Shown: in pieces, positions 44,741 to 52,393 of the stretch
How the letters are laid out: each line of letters starts with the position of its first letter
How positions within the stretch are numbered: position 1 is the stretch's first letter
From: CAVEFW01 sp963643505
Lineage (GTDB): Bacteria; Actinomycetota; Coriobacteriia; Coriobacteriales; Eggerthellaceae
Reading direction: 5' to 3'
DNA: 64,000 bases
Assembly: GCA_963643505.1 (NCBI GenBank)
Contig: CAVIKF010000003.1
Coordinates: 1-64,000, forward strand
Translations under genes and position numbers: made by a program
The notes under the pieces: model-generated
Databases searched by the model: none
What the model was told of the DNA's origin: nothing
Seen by the model: the letters and a program-made list of their open reading frames with translations, nothing else

Positions 44741-45855
44741 GCGCGCCACCCCTTTGCCTGCCGCTTGAATATGACAACGAAGAACGGGATTCCCAAGATG
44801 CTTGTGAGAATGCCAATCGGGATCTCGATGGCACCGACCAAGCGGGCAATGTTGTCGATGATCAACAGGTAGCTCGCGCCGACGAGCATGCTCGTCGGCA
44901 ACAACACCTTGTAGTTCGGCCCGACCAAGGCTCGAGTCAGGTGCGGAATGACCAATCCGACATAACCCACGATGCCCGCAACGGCAACGCTCGTGGAGGC
45001 GAGAAGGGTCGAAGCGAAGATGACGATCAGGCGCGTAAGGCCGGTGTTAATGCCCATGGAGCGGGCCTCCTCGTCGCCGAAAGAGAGAACGTTGAGTTTC
45101 CATGATTGCAACATCAAGATGACAAATCCGGCAACCATCGGGAACAATGCGACGAGCAATTGGTCCGTGCTCGTTGAGGAAAAACTACCCATCAGCCAAA
45201 ACGTGATGGAAGGCAACTTGTCCTGTGCGTCTGCCATGAACTTGATGAGACTCGTGCCCGAAGAGAAGAGGGACGAGACGAGTATTCCGCCGAGGACAAG
45301 ACCCAAAATCGCGTCGTACCTGACGATGCGATTGAGCCAAACGGCGCAACCAACGGCAATAAAACCGCCGAGAAACGCAAAAAGCATGATGTACTCGTTT
45401 GAGAGGTTCAGCAACATCGCAAGGCAGGCACCGAGGGAGGCCCCTGCGCTTGAACCGAGGATATCAGGGCTGACCAGAGGGTTCTTGAACATTCCTTGGT
45501 AGCTGGCACCAGAAACGGACAAAGCCGCTCCCACCAACACAACGAGGAGTACGCGAGGCAGACGCACGTTGAACAACACTCGGTCGACGCGGGTAAGCTC
45601 CTCGTCCACGGCGAACCGATCAGGATCGAACAGACGGGCTTGGATGCAATCCAACAACTGGCCGGGCGTGATACCGTAACGACCGAGCGCAAAGGATACA
45701 AGCACGAGGACCACAAGCAACAAGACGAGCAAGACGATCACCCAAGGCGGCACCGAGCCGCGGAAGGCCTCGGCAGCGCGCGCCGACATCGCCGGCTTCT
45801 TTTCGCCTCCCTTGCCCCCTTTTTTGCTTGTAGGTTCTTCATCCATGCTCAGCAC
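44737..45855 (-). CDS. FecCD-family ABC transporter permease
   Basis: A 372-residue membrane protein, first gene of the uptake operon. A charged N-terminus (EEPTSKKGGKGGEKKP) precedes the first helix (VIVLLVLLLVVLVLVSFALG). Family motifs: NVRLPRVLLVVLVGAALSVS, GASYQGMFKNPLVSPDILG, GAAIEIPIG-like AIEIPIGILTSILGIPFF, and VGYVGLVIPHLTRAL. About nine to ten helices. It is a homodimeric permease for Fe-siderophore, haem or B12 import. Its promoter region carries a palindrome over the -10 box. Confidence 0.92.
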   Translation of the reverse strand: MLSMDEEPTSKKGGKGGEKKPAMSARAAEAFRGSVPPWVIVLLVLLLVVLVLVSFALGRYGITPGQLLDCIQARLFDPDRFAVDEELTRVDRVLFNVRLPRVLLVVLVGAALSVSGASYQGMFKNPLVSPDILGSSAGASLGACLAMLLNLSNEYIMLFAFLGGFIAVGCAVWLNRIVRYDAILGLVLGGILVSSLFSSGTSLIKFMADAQDKLPSITFWLMGSFSSTSTDQLLVALFPMVAGFVILMLQSWKLNVLSFGDEEARSMGINTGLTRLIVIFASTLLASTSVAVAGIVGYVGLVIPHLTRALVGPNYKVLLPTSMLVGASYLLIIDNIARLVGAIEIPIGILTSILGIPFFVVIFKRQAKGWRA

Positions 45856-45907
45856 GCTCGCTCACTATCGGAATATGGATAACTACGGACAAAATCCTGC
45901 CTTCGTC

Positions 45908-45928
45908 CAACTAATTTATTATAAGTTG
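45908..45928 (-). promoter_or_regulatory. Palindromic operator over the -10 box of the uptake operon
   Basis: CAACT...AGTTG, a 21-base imperfect palindrome with AT-rich centre, contains on the minus strand TATAAT (45923-45918), 63 bases before the permease ATG. The flanking 45930-45975 is very AT-rich. Position and symmetry suit a metal-dependent repressor of the Fur or DtxR type. The regulator is not in the window. Confidence 0.5.
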
Positions 45929-45981
45929 ATGAGTCTATTTTTGTTTATGACTATTTTAAATTATAGATAAAACGAGGTAGC

Positions 45982-46048
45982 AAAAAAAGGTCCGCACCGA
46001 ATTGAACTGCCTCACATTTCTTGGACGTGAGAAACGGGAGGCAGTTCA
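45982..46048 (-). terminator. Long hairpin with T-run downstream of ddh
   Basis: TGAACTGCCTC (46003-46013) pairs with GAGGCAGTTCA (46038-46048), and TTTCT (46017-46021) with AGAAA (46030-46034) inside. On the minus strand a run of seven T follows 14 bases later (45988-45982). It can end ddh transcription. The termini also recall abutted ends of an IS3-family element. Confidence 0.55.
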
Positions 46049-46113
46049 CACATGCGAACCCTTCCGATTTGCAAGCTAGTTAGCAGGCGACGGGCAGCGC
46101 TTACTGCCGGCGG

Positions 46114-46155
46114 TTGCTGTCGGCGTTTGTCGTCGACACTTGCCGTCGGCGTTTA
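46114..46155. repeat. Repeat spanning the ddh stop codon
   Basis: TTGCCGTCGGCGTTTA (46140-46155, containing the ddh stop) and TTGCTGTCGGCGTTTG (46114-46129) are 14 of 16 identical; a further degenerate copy (TACTGCCGGCGG) lies at 46102-46113. Confidence 0.65.
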
Positions 46156-47133
46156 CAGCAGATGTGCACGGAGCTCCTCACCAGACAGCGGGCTCAAATA
46201 GGCAGGAGTGATATCGAAGACGGTGGTGCAGCCGTTCTTGCCCTCCTTGTGCAGGCGGTTGATGGCGCGCGCATAGGCCGCGATAACAGAACCGGTGAAC
46301 TCGGGGTTGGAGTCCAACTTAAGGCTGTACTCGATGACGTGCTTGTTCTCGCCCTCAAAACCGGTGACGCCGGTGCGGAAGACGAATCCTCCATGGGCAA
46401 TGCCGCTATGGTCGCGGGCGAACTCCTCCTCGGAGATGAAGTGGACAGTGGTGTCATAGTCGGAGAAGTAGTTCGGCATGGTCACGATCTCCTTCTCGAT
46501 GGCGGAAAGATCAGCGCCCTCCTCCGCGACGACAAAACACTCGCGGGTATGCTTCTCGCGGGTGGTCAGTTCGGGGTTTTGACCAGATCGGACGGCATCG
46601 AGCGCCGCTTGAACAGGAATGGTGTATTGCTTGGCGTTCTTGACACCGGCGATACGGCGAACGGCGTCGGAGTGACCTTGGGAAACACCCTTACCCCAGA
46701 AGGTGTAGTCATTGCCCTCGGGAAGAATGCAGTTGGCATACAAGCGGTTCAAGGAGAACATGCCAGGATCCCAACCGGTGGAGATCAGCGCAATGTGACC
46801 GCTCTCGCGCGCGACCTTGTCGACATTGGCAAAATGGGCCGGGATGTTGGCATGGGTGTCAAAGGAGTCGATGACGTTGAAGTACTTGGCGTACTCAGGC
46901 GTCTGGTGGGGCAAATCGGTAGCGCTGCCGCCGCAGACGACCAAGACATCGATCTCGTCAGCGTGGCCCTTCGCCTCGTCCACGGAGTAGACGGCGACCC
47001 CCTCGGTTTGAACCTTGAGGTCGGCAGGGTTGCGACGGGTGAACACAGCCACAAGTTCCAAGTCGTCGTTTTGGCGGATAGCGGCCTCGACGCCGCGGGC
47101 AAGGTTGCCATAGCCAAGGATTCCAATCTTCAT
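46153..47133 (-). CDS. ddh: meso-Diaminopimelate D-dehydrogenase
   Basis: A 326-residue NADP-dependent enzyme converting tetrahydrodipicolinate to meso-diaminopimelate in one step for lysine and peptidoglycan. The N-terminal Rossmann motif is IGILGYGNLARGVE. FTRRNPADL is expected to contact NADP phosphate. VIDSFDTHANIPAHFANVD, STGWDPGMFS and WGKGVSQGHSDAVRRIAGVK are family-specific. Length is typical. Single gene with its own hairpin downstream. Confidence 0.95.
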   Translation of the reverse strand: MKIGILGYGNLARGVEAAIRQNDDLELVAVFTRRNPADLKVQTEGVAVYSVDEAKGHADEIDVLVVCGGSATDLPHQTPEYAKYFNVIDSFDTHANIPAHFANVDKVARESGHIALISTGWDPGMFSLNRLYANCILPEGNDYTFWGKGVSQGHSDAVRRIAGVKNAKQYTIPVQAALDAVRSGQNPELTTREKHTRECFVVAEEGADLSAIEKEIVTMPNYFSDYDTTVHFISEEEFARDHSGIAHGGFVFRTGVTGFEGENKHVIEYSLKLDSNPEFTGSVIAAYARAINRLHKEGKNGCTTVFDITPAYLSPLSGEELRAHLL

Positions 47134-47204
47134 GATGCAAAGCCTCTCTTCTAGGTGCCTCTCTTGAGGTGTTTTCGGTTCAAAGGGATGTTTTCAATTC
47201 AAAG

Positions 47205-47345
47205 GGGCGGACAAGGTTGCCTGGTGACAAGATTGTACGGCAGCAAGGTTGCCTGGTGACAAGACGCCGGTGGCGCAAGATTGCGCGGTAGCAAGGTTGC
47301 CCGGCGACAAGGTGCCGGTGGCGCATAATCGCGCGGCGACAAGTT
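47205..47345. repeat. Degenerate tandem repeat between asparagine-synthase-like gene and ddh
   Basis: The core CAAGGTTGCC(T/C)GG(T/C)GACAAG recurs at about 47212, 47247 and 47295, alternating with GCGCAAGATTGCGCGG and GCCGGTGGCGCA variants. The basic unit is near 16 bases. It occupies most of the 226-base spacer. Confidence 0.8.
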
Positions 47346-47359
47346 CGCCCGATATCCGA

Positions 47360-48943
47360 CTAGCGCGCGCCGTCCTTGAAGAACAGCTCATACCAACGGA
47401 TGAAGGTGTAGATGGTCCAAACGTAGCGCCACAACAAGCCCTGGCGACGCTTGAACCAGATACCGTGGAGACGCGGCTTGCGACCCAAGAACGCGTCAAG
47501 GAGGGATTCGAGCTCCGCCTCCTTGAAGAACGCCTTCGCGGTCTCGCTCTTGAAGGCTCGCTCTATCTCGGCGCTGAACTCAGGCCGCGTGAGCCAAGAG
47601 CGAACCGGGACCGGAAAGCCGAGCTTACGCCGATAGGCGACCTCTTGCGGCAAGACGCGGCGGGCGGCTGCTCGCAACGCGAGTTTGTTGCCCCCGTTGG
47701 CAACCTTGAAATGGGACGGCATGCGTCGGGAGATGTCGAACATACGCAAATCCACGTAAGGCATGCGGATATCCAAGCCCGTACCGCGGGAGATCTTTGT
47801 GGAGTTGTACAGGATGGATGCCTCGAAGTAGGTACGCAGGTCGGCATAGAGTTTCGCGGTGAGCTCGTCATACCCTCTACCGCCGGCAGAGCGTTTGATC
47901 ATGAAATCGCGGGTGGAGCGGTTCGGGCAATAGTGCTTGAGGAAGCGGGCCTGCTCCGTGTCGCTCATGATGTAGGTCGTGCCGAAATACACCGGGTTGA
48001 GCATGCGACGCAAGGTCGAGGTAGGTTGATAGACGCTGTACCCGGCGAAGAACTCGTCGGCGCCCTCACCGGAGAAGCAAAGATCGGTGGTGTCCTTAAC
48101 ACGCTTGCAGGTGCAATAGAGGGACAGGGCGGCCACGTCGGCGGTAGGAATCTCGAACGCGAGGAGAAATTCGTCGACGTTGGCAAGAAACTCCTCAGGG
48201 GTGACGGTCACGCCCTCAAATTCGCGGCCGAGGTAGGCAGCGGTGGCTCGCGCCTCTTCCTCCTCACTTGCCTGTTGGTTCTTGTAAGCTGCGCAGATTC
48301 CCCTTTTGGCATTGCTCTTCGCGAGGATATAGGAGGAGTCGACGCCGCCGGACAAGAAGCTGTCGGGCACCTCGCCCTCATCAAGGATGCACGACAAGCT
48401 GGCATCCATGGCCTGGTCGATCTCGTCTGCCCAATCCTCCAGGGTCTTGGACGTATCGGGCTCGAAGTTGAGTTCCCAATAGGTTCCGAGCTTGAGCCCG
48501 TCACCGTCAAAGGTCAGATACCCACCAGGAGCCAACTTGTAGACGCCCTTGAACAACGTCTCTTCGCCCGGCAGATACGTGAATCCCATATAGAATTGGA
48601 CCATTTCCTCGTTCAGCTCGCGCTTGAATCCAGGTTGGTCGAAAAGGTCCGCAATCGCCGTGCCGAAAAGGAGGTCGCCCTCACAGGTCTCGTAATAGAA
48701 GAACAGCTCGGCGCCAAGGATGTCGCGCGCGCAAAACAGCCTCTCTGCCTCGGTGTCATACAACGCCACGGCGAATTGTCCATTGATATGAGTCCCCATC
48801 TGTTCGCCCCATCTCGCGTAGGCGGCGACCATCAAAGACTCCTCGCGCTCCTTGCGACCTAGCCCCTCGATAGAGACCCCCAGCTCGCAAGATAACTCGA
48901 CATGGTTGCGTATCAAGCCTGCATAGGTCCTCAGTTCAATCAA
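47360..48943 (-). CDS. Asparagine synthase-like protein lacking the glutaminase nucleophile
   Basis: The start is placed at TTG 48943, behind AGGGGG; an upstream in-frame TTG (48973) adds unrelated residues. About 527 residues. Class II glutamine amidotransferases need a Cys right after Met. Here the protein begins at IELRTYAGLIRNHVELSCEL, which aligns past that point, so roughly the first 50 residues and Cys1 are absent. The rest of the amidotransferase-like fold and the AMP-forming synthetase half are present, with the PP-loop FLSGGVDSSYILA and SGEGADEFFAGY. It may use ammonia, or amidate a non-aspartate substrate as in some polysaccharide clusters. A good promoter lies about 110 bases upstream. 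Confidence 0.82.
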   Translation of the reverse strand: MIELRTYAGLIRNHVELSCELGVSIEGLGRKEREESLMVAAYARWGEQMGTHINGQFAVALYDTEAERLFCARDILGAELFFYYETCEGDLLFGTAIADLFDQPGFKRELNEEMVQFYMGFTYLPGEETLFKGVYKLAPGGYLTFDGDGLKLGTYWELNFEPDTSKTLEDWADEIDQAMDASLSCILDEGEVPDSFLSGGVDSSYILAKSNAKRGICAAYKNQQASEEEEARATAAYLGREFEGVTVTPEEFLANVDEFLLAFEIPTADVAALSLYCTCKRVKDTTDLCFSGEGADEFFAGYSVYQPTSTLRRMLNPVYFGTTYIMSDTEQARFLKHYCPNRSTRDFMIKRSAGGRGYDELTAKLYADLRTYFEASILYNSTKISRGTGLDIRMPYVDLRMFDISRRMPSHFKVANGGNKLALRAAARRVLPQEVAYRRKLGFPVPVRSWLTRPEFSAEIERAFKSETAKAFFKEAELESLLDAFLGRKPRLHGIWFKRRQGLLWRYVWTIYTFIRWYELFFKDGAR

Positions 48944-49050
48944 GGAGTACCCCCTAACAAATTGTGGGGCCAAACGTAGGTCCCCTGTTTACAAGCAGAC
49001 ACGCCATACCGACGGCACATCGTCCCACTTGTTCCCGTTTAAACCTTTTT

Positions 49051-49078
49051 ATTATCCCTGTTTTCCTACCATGGTCAA
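49051..49078 (-). promoter_or_regulatory. Sigma-70-type promoter for the asparagine-synthase-like gene
   Basis: On the minus strand: TTGACC (49078-49073), a 16-base spacer and GATAAT (49056-49051). It leaves an untranslated leader of about 100 bases and lies just downstream of the truncated symporter remnant. Confidence 0.55.
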
Positions 49079-49109
49079 AGCGAAGAGGCGGACAAAATGG
49101 GATTTTCCA

Positions 49110-49367
49110 TCAAATGACACCGATTGTGGATGCGCGACCGACGGTGAACTCCATGTTCAGAATCGGCCAGCCGATGCCCACGAGGAAGATCAGGTACGTA
49201 AGGACGAAGGCGCCACCGCCGTATTGACCGCAGATGAAAGGGAAGCGCCACACGTTTCCCAAGCCGACGGCACAACCCGCACTTACCAATACAAAGCCGA
49301 GTTGAGATGAAGAAGTTTCGCGAGCTCTGTCGTTTGCGGCGCTCCCCTGTTTGTCTTTGGCGCTCAT
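49110..49367 (-). pseudogene. Truncated neurotransmitter:sodium symporter (5' fragment)
   Basis: An 85-codon frame with the unmistakable NSS N-terminus: QLGFVLVSAGCAVGLGNVWR then FPFICGQYGGGAFVLTYLIF and GWPILNMEFTVGRAS. Intact members have 11-12 helices and over 430 residues; this one ends at a stop after helix 2. No continuation is found in the 160 bases downstream, which hold the next gene's promoter. It is a deletion remnant. Confidence 0.85.
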
Positions 49368-49406
49368 AGCGTTTCCCTCCGAAGGGCAAGCTTTTGCTTG
49401 TGGCTC

Positions 49407-50717
49407 TTACTTGGCCTCAGCGGCCTTGAGCTTTTTTGCCTCACGCTTCTTCTCGAGGTTGGAGACGACCATGGCGCAGGAAGCGTCGCCCGTGATATTG
49501 ACGACGGTACGGCCCATGTCGAAGATGCGGTCGACGCCCGCAACGAGCGCGACACCCTCGACCGGCAGACCGACGGAGGCGAGAACCATGGTCAACATGA
49601 CCATGCCAGCACCGGGAATGCCCGCGGTGCCGATGGAGGCGAGCGTTGCGGTTAAAACGATGGTGGCCATCTGGCCGATGCTCAGGTCGATGCCGTAGCA
49701 AGACGCGATAAAGATTGCGCAGACACCCTGGTAGATTGCGGTACCGTCCATGTTGATGGTGGCACCGAGAGGCAACACGAAGGAAGCGACTTCCTTTTGA
49801 GCGCCCATCTTGAGCGTACCCTCGAGGTTGATGGGCAAGGTGCCCACAGAGGATGCAGAGGAGAACGCAAAGATCATAGCAGCGGCCTGCCCTTTGAAGA
49901 ACTTAAAGGGGCTCATGCCGCCCAAGGTCCTCACGGAAGCGGAATACACGACAACCATGTGGACGATGTAGCAGACATACGCCGCGAGCAAGACCATCGC
50001 AAGAGAACCCAAGACCTTCGAGCCGTTTTGCGCGACAACCGGGCAAAGCAGGCAGAAGACGCCGATGGGAGAAAGCTTGAGGATCATGTCCATGCACTTC
50101 ATGGACACGGCGTTCATGGCCTCAACAAGCGTAATGACAGGCTTGGCGGGATCACCGACAAGCAGGATAGCGAAACCGAACAGCAAAGCCATGACGATGA
50201 CCTGCAGCATCACGGATTCGTACATAGGAGCGATGATGTTGCTCGGGAAGATGTTGACGATGGTGTCCATGATGGAGGTAGACGCCGAGGCGGTGTACTC
50301 GAGGTTGCTCGTCTCAAGCTGCGGGAAGAGGCTGCTGAACGCTTGACCACCGATAAGGCCGATGATGATAGCAAAGGCGGTGGTGCACAGGTAGTACACA
50401 ATGGTCTTCACGCCGATGGAGCCGACCTTGCGGATGTCGTGCATGGAAACGATGCCGCTCATGATCGAGAAGATAACAATCGGGACGACAATGAACTTGA
50501 GGAGATTCAGGAAGATCGTACCCCAAGGCTTCACGTACTCCACCGTGAAGTCTGCGTAGTTTTGCAGGCAAAGACCTGCGATGATGGCCAAGACCAGCGC
50601 AATGAAGATCTTAATCGCCAAAGGCATCTTCTTGCGGGTCTTCTTTCCTGCGGGTTTTGCCGCAGCTGTCTCGGAGGTTGTCCCCTCGGCAGTGTCTTTG
50701 GTGGCTTCCTCAGACAT
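49407..50717 (-). CDS. Dicarboxylate/amino acid:cation symporter (DAACS family)
   Basis: A 436-residue membrane protein of the GltP/DctA/SstT family that imports glutamate, aspartate, C4-dicarboxylates or serine with H+ or Na+. Signature elements: the serine-rich hairpin FAFSSASSVGTLPINLEGTL, GATINMDGTAIYQGV, the second hairpin AGIPGAGMVMLTM, and DRIFDMGRTVVNITGDASCA. There is an unusually long charged N-terminal tail (about 30 residues with AAAKPAGKKTRKK) and a Lys-rich C-terminus. Single gene; ribosome site AAAGGGG. Confidence 0.92.
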   Translation of the reverse strand: MSEEATKDTAEGTTSETAAAKPAGKKTRKKMPLAIKIFIALVLAIIAGLCLQNYADFTVEYVKPWGTIFLNLLKFIVVPIVIFSIMSGIVSMHDIRKVGSIGVKTIVYYLCTTAFAIIIGLIGGQAFSSLFPQLETSNLEYTASASTSIMDTIVNIFPSNIIAPMYESVMLQVIVMALLFGFAILLVGDPAKPVITLVEAMNAVSMKCMDMILKLSPIGVFCLLCPVVAQNGSKVLGSLAMVLLAAYVCYIVHMVVVYSASVRTLGGMSPFKFFKGQAAAMIFAFSSASSVGTLPINLEGTLKMGAQKEVASFVLPLGATINMDGTAIYQGVCAIFIASCYGIDLSIGQMATIVLTATLASIGTAGIPGAGMVMLTMVLASVGLPVEGVALVAGVDRIFDMGRTVVNITGDASCAMVVSNLEKKREAKKLKAAEAK

Positions 50718-50803
50718 TGATACCCCTTTCCGCTATAAAAGAAACGAAGGAATGGTACCAGGGTATCCGGCACAAAATGCACACAATTTGACCAGCGGCA
50801 CAG

Positions 50804-50816
50804 GACCTGACAGGTC
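50804..50816. other. 13-base perfect palindrome in the symporter upstream region
   Basis: GACCTGACAGGTC lies in the 113-base spacer between the symporter start and the TSUP stop. It may be a regulator site or part of a weak terminator for neither gene; no T-run follows. Confidence 0.3.
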
Positions 50817-50830
50817 GGTTTCGTCCGCGC

Positions 50831-51595
50831 TCAGATTACGCCGAAGACTTCGAGGAGCGTCTTCACCAAGAAAATGCTGATAACGCACAACATGATGGGC
50901 TTGACGATCTTGGTGCCCCTCGACGAGAAGAGGCTGACACCGACGTAGTTGCCAACCATATTGCAAACGCCCGCAACGAGGCCGAGGAGGATATAGACCT
51001 GACCATTCACAAGGAAGACAACAAGCGCGGCAATATTGGTGGAGAGATTGACAGCCTTGGTCGTACCCGCCGCGTCGCCTAGGGTCATCTTGGCAACGCC
51101 CGCAAGAAGCAACAGCAAAAATGTACCGGTGCCAGGCCCGTAAAACCCGTCATACATACCGATAAGCAGGGCAATCGCGGTAGCAATCACAACGGTCTTG
51201 CCAAAAGGCAACCGCACCTCGCTCTCCTCCATGGAATGGGGACGAACGAGATACAGCGCCGTCAAAGGCAAAACGACGAGCATGACGATTCGCAGAATAT
51301 CGTCGCTGATCAGCAAGTTGAGGGTGGCACCGATGGCAGAACCGGTCAGACCCGCCACCACAGGGCCGACGACAAGACGGGGCTTGAGAAACCCCTTCAT
51401 GGCCAGACGCACAGTAGCCAACGTGGTGCCCATGGTGCTGGAAAGCTTGTTGGTGGCAACCGCTGTATGGGCGGGCAACCCGGCCATGAAAAACGCCGGC
51501 AACGAAATCAACCCGCCACCGCCCGCAATGGCGTCGACAAACCCCGCCAACGCCGCCAACGGGCAAACGATCAAGAAAGTGACTAACAGTTCCAT
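50831..51595 (-). CDS. TSUP/TauE-SafE family membrane transporter
   Basis: A 254-residue protein with about eight helices. The N-terminal LAALAGFVDAIAGGGGLISL, followed by PAFFMAGLPAHTAVATNKLS, is diagnostic of TSUP, and a second GMYDGFYGPGTGTFLLLLLA repeat is present. Family members export sulfite or organosulfonates or move other small anions. The substrate here is unknown. It is 42 bases downstream of the RHH/nucleotidyltransferase gene in the same direction, so co-transcription is possible. Confidence 0.9.
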   Translation of the reverse strand: MELLVTFLIVCPLAALAGFVDAIAGGGGLISLPAFFMAGLPAHTAVATNKLSSTMGTTLATVRLAMKGFLKPRLVVGPVVAGLTGSAIGATLNLLISDDILRIVMLVVLPLTALYLVRPHSMEESEVRLPFGKTVVIATAIALLIGMYDGFYGPGTGTFLLLLLAGVAKMTLGDAAGTTKAVNLSTNIAALVVFLVNGQVYILLGLVAGVCNMVGNYVGVSLFSSRGTKIVKPIMLCVISIFLVKTLLEVFGVI

Positions 51596-51637
51596 CGGTC
51601 TGCGACCCTCGTTTTACCTGCCCTGCAAAGGTCGAAC

Positions 51638-52120
51638 CTACTCGGCATCGGCCTTCGGAAGAATGAGGTTGACGCACTCCTTGGAGATTTCCATGGTGAA
51701 TGCAAGGCTATCCTCAAAGGCCTTAAGGTTAACCGGCCTACCAATGGCCTTCTCCAAATCCTCTTTGAGTTTCATGAACTTAAGGCCACGAAGCGCGCCT
51801 CGCATGACGATGATGTCGACCTCGTTGTCCGGCGTCTGCTCGCCACGCGCCAAGGCTCCAAACAAACTCGCTTTTGCGACCGCATATTCCTCCAGGACGG
51901 GAGCCACCGCCTTGCGGATGATATCAACAGAGAGGTCCTCTTCCGCATGGGTGGCAAGGTATTCGGAGACGATAAGGGAGACGAGCTTGGAGCGGTTCGT
52001 AACGGAATATCCTTTCAATCCGTTCTCGCGATCCTTTTGCGCGCGTCGTTCCACCTCAGCATCCAAGGCCGCGGTTGCCTCATCGCTCAGATACACCGTT
52101 ACCGCACTCCCACGCCTCAT
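51638..52120 (-). CDS. RHH-like domain fused to a degenerate MNT-type nucleotidyltransferase
   Basis: A 160-residue protein. Residues 1-75 (VTVYLSDEATAALDAEVERR ... SVTNRSKLVSLIVSEYL) look like a ribbon-helix-helix DNA-binding domain. Residues about 80-155 (EEYAVAKASLFGALARGEQT then PDNEVDIIV) align with minimal nucleotidyltransferases of MntA type. There the GS motif is GA, and the SDxD metal pair reads NEVD, so the active site is probably lost. MntA proteins normally pair with HepT toxins; no HepT is adjacent. It may be a solo antitoxin-like regulator. Confidence 0.7.
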   Translation of the reverse strand: MRRGSAVTVYLSDEATAALDAEVERRAQKDRENGLKGYSVTNRSKLVSLIVSEYLATHAEEDLSVDIIRKAVAPVLEEYAVAKASLFGALARGEQTPDNEVDIIVMRGALRGLKFMKLKEDLEKAIGRPVNLKAFEDSLAFTMEISKECVNLILPKADAE

Positions 52121-52320
52121 ACTCTACCCCACCCCTCTCGGTTATCGCACAAACCAAACAGGCGAACTTTTTATATGATAACTTTAAAAACCCCTGCTCA
52201 ACAGTAGCGTTTTAACGCTCGTCTTCACATCACTTAAAGCTGGTCCCATTATCACACACGTTTTGCCCTTTTATCGCGCAACTCGATATTTTTGTAATAG
52301 GATTCCGAAAACCAGATTCG

Positions 52321-52393
52321 CGTGACGCGCTCGGGGTCGCGCCAAACTCCCCGAGACGAAACCTAGATGCACGTGACGCGCTCGGGGTCGCGC
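52321..52393. repeat. Duplicated 3' end of the cytidylyltransferase/Gfo-Idh gene
   Basis: A perfect 22-base match, starting CGTGACGCGCTCGGGG and ending TCGCGC, lies at 52321-52342 and 52372-52393 (period 51). Similarity extends beyond it on both sides. The higher-coordinate copy encodes the gene's last residues (RDPERV). The rest of 52121-52362 is AT-rich upstream sequence of the RHH gene. Confidence 0.9.

Noticed and set aside
46003..46048. Riboswitch or T-box upstream of the uptake operon
   Set aside because: The hairpin lies about 150 bases beyond the operon start on the far side of its promoter, and I see no T-box or cobalamin-riboswitch core.
47205..47345. CRISPR-like array
   Set aside because: Units are about 16 bases and directly abutting, with no unique spacers and no cas genes. 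The same applies to the arrays at 31338-31489 and 59917-60006.
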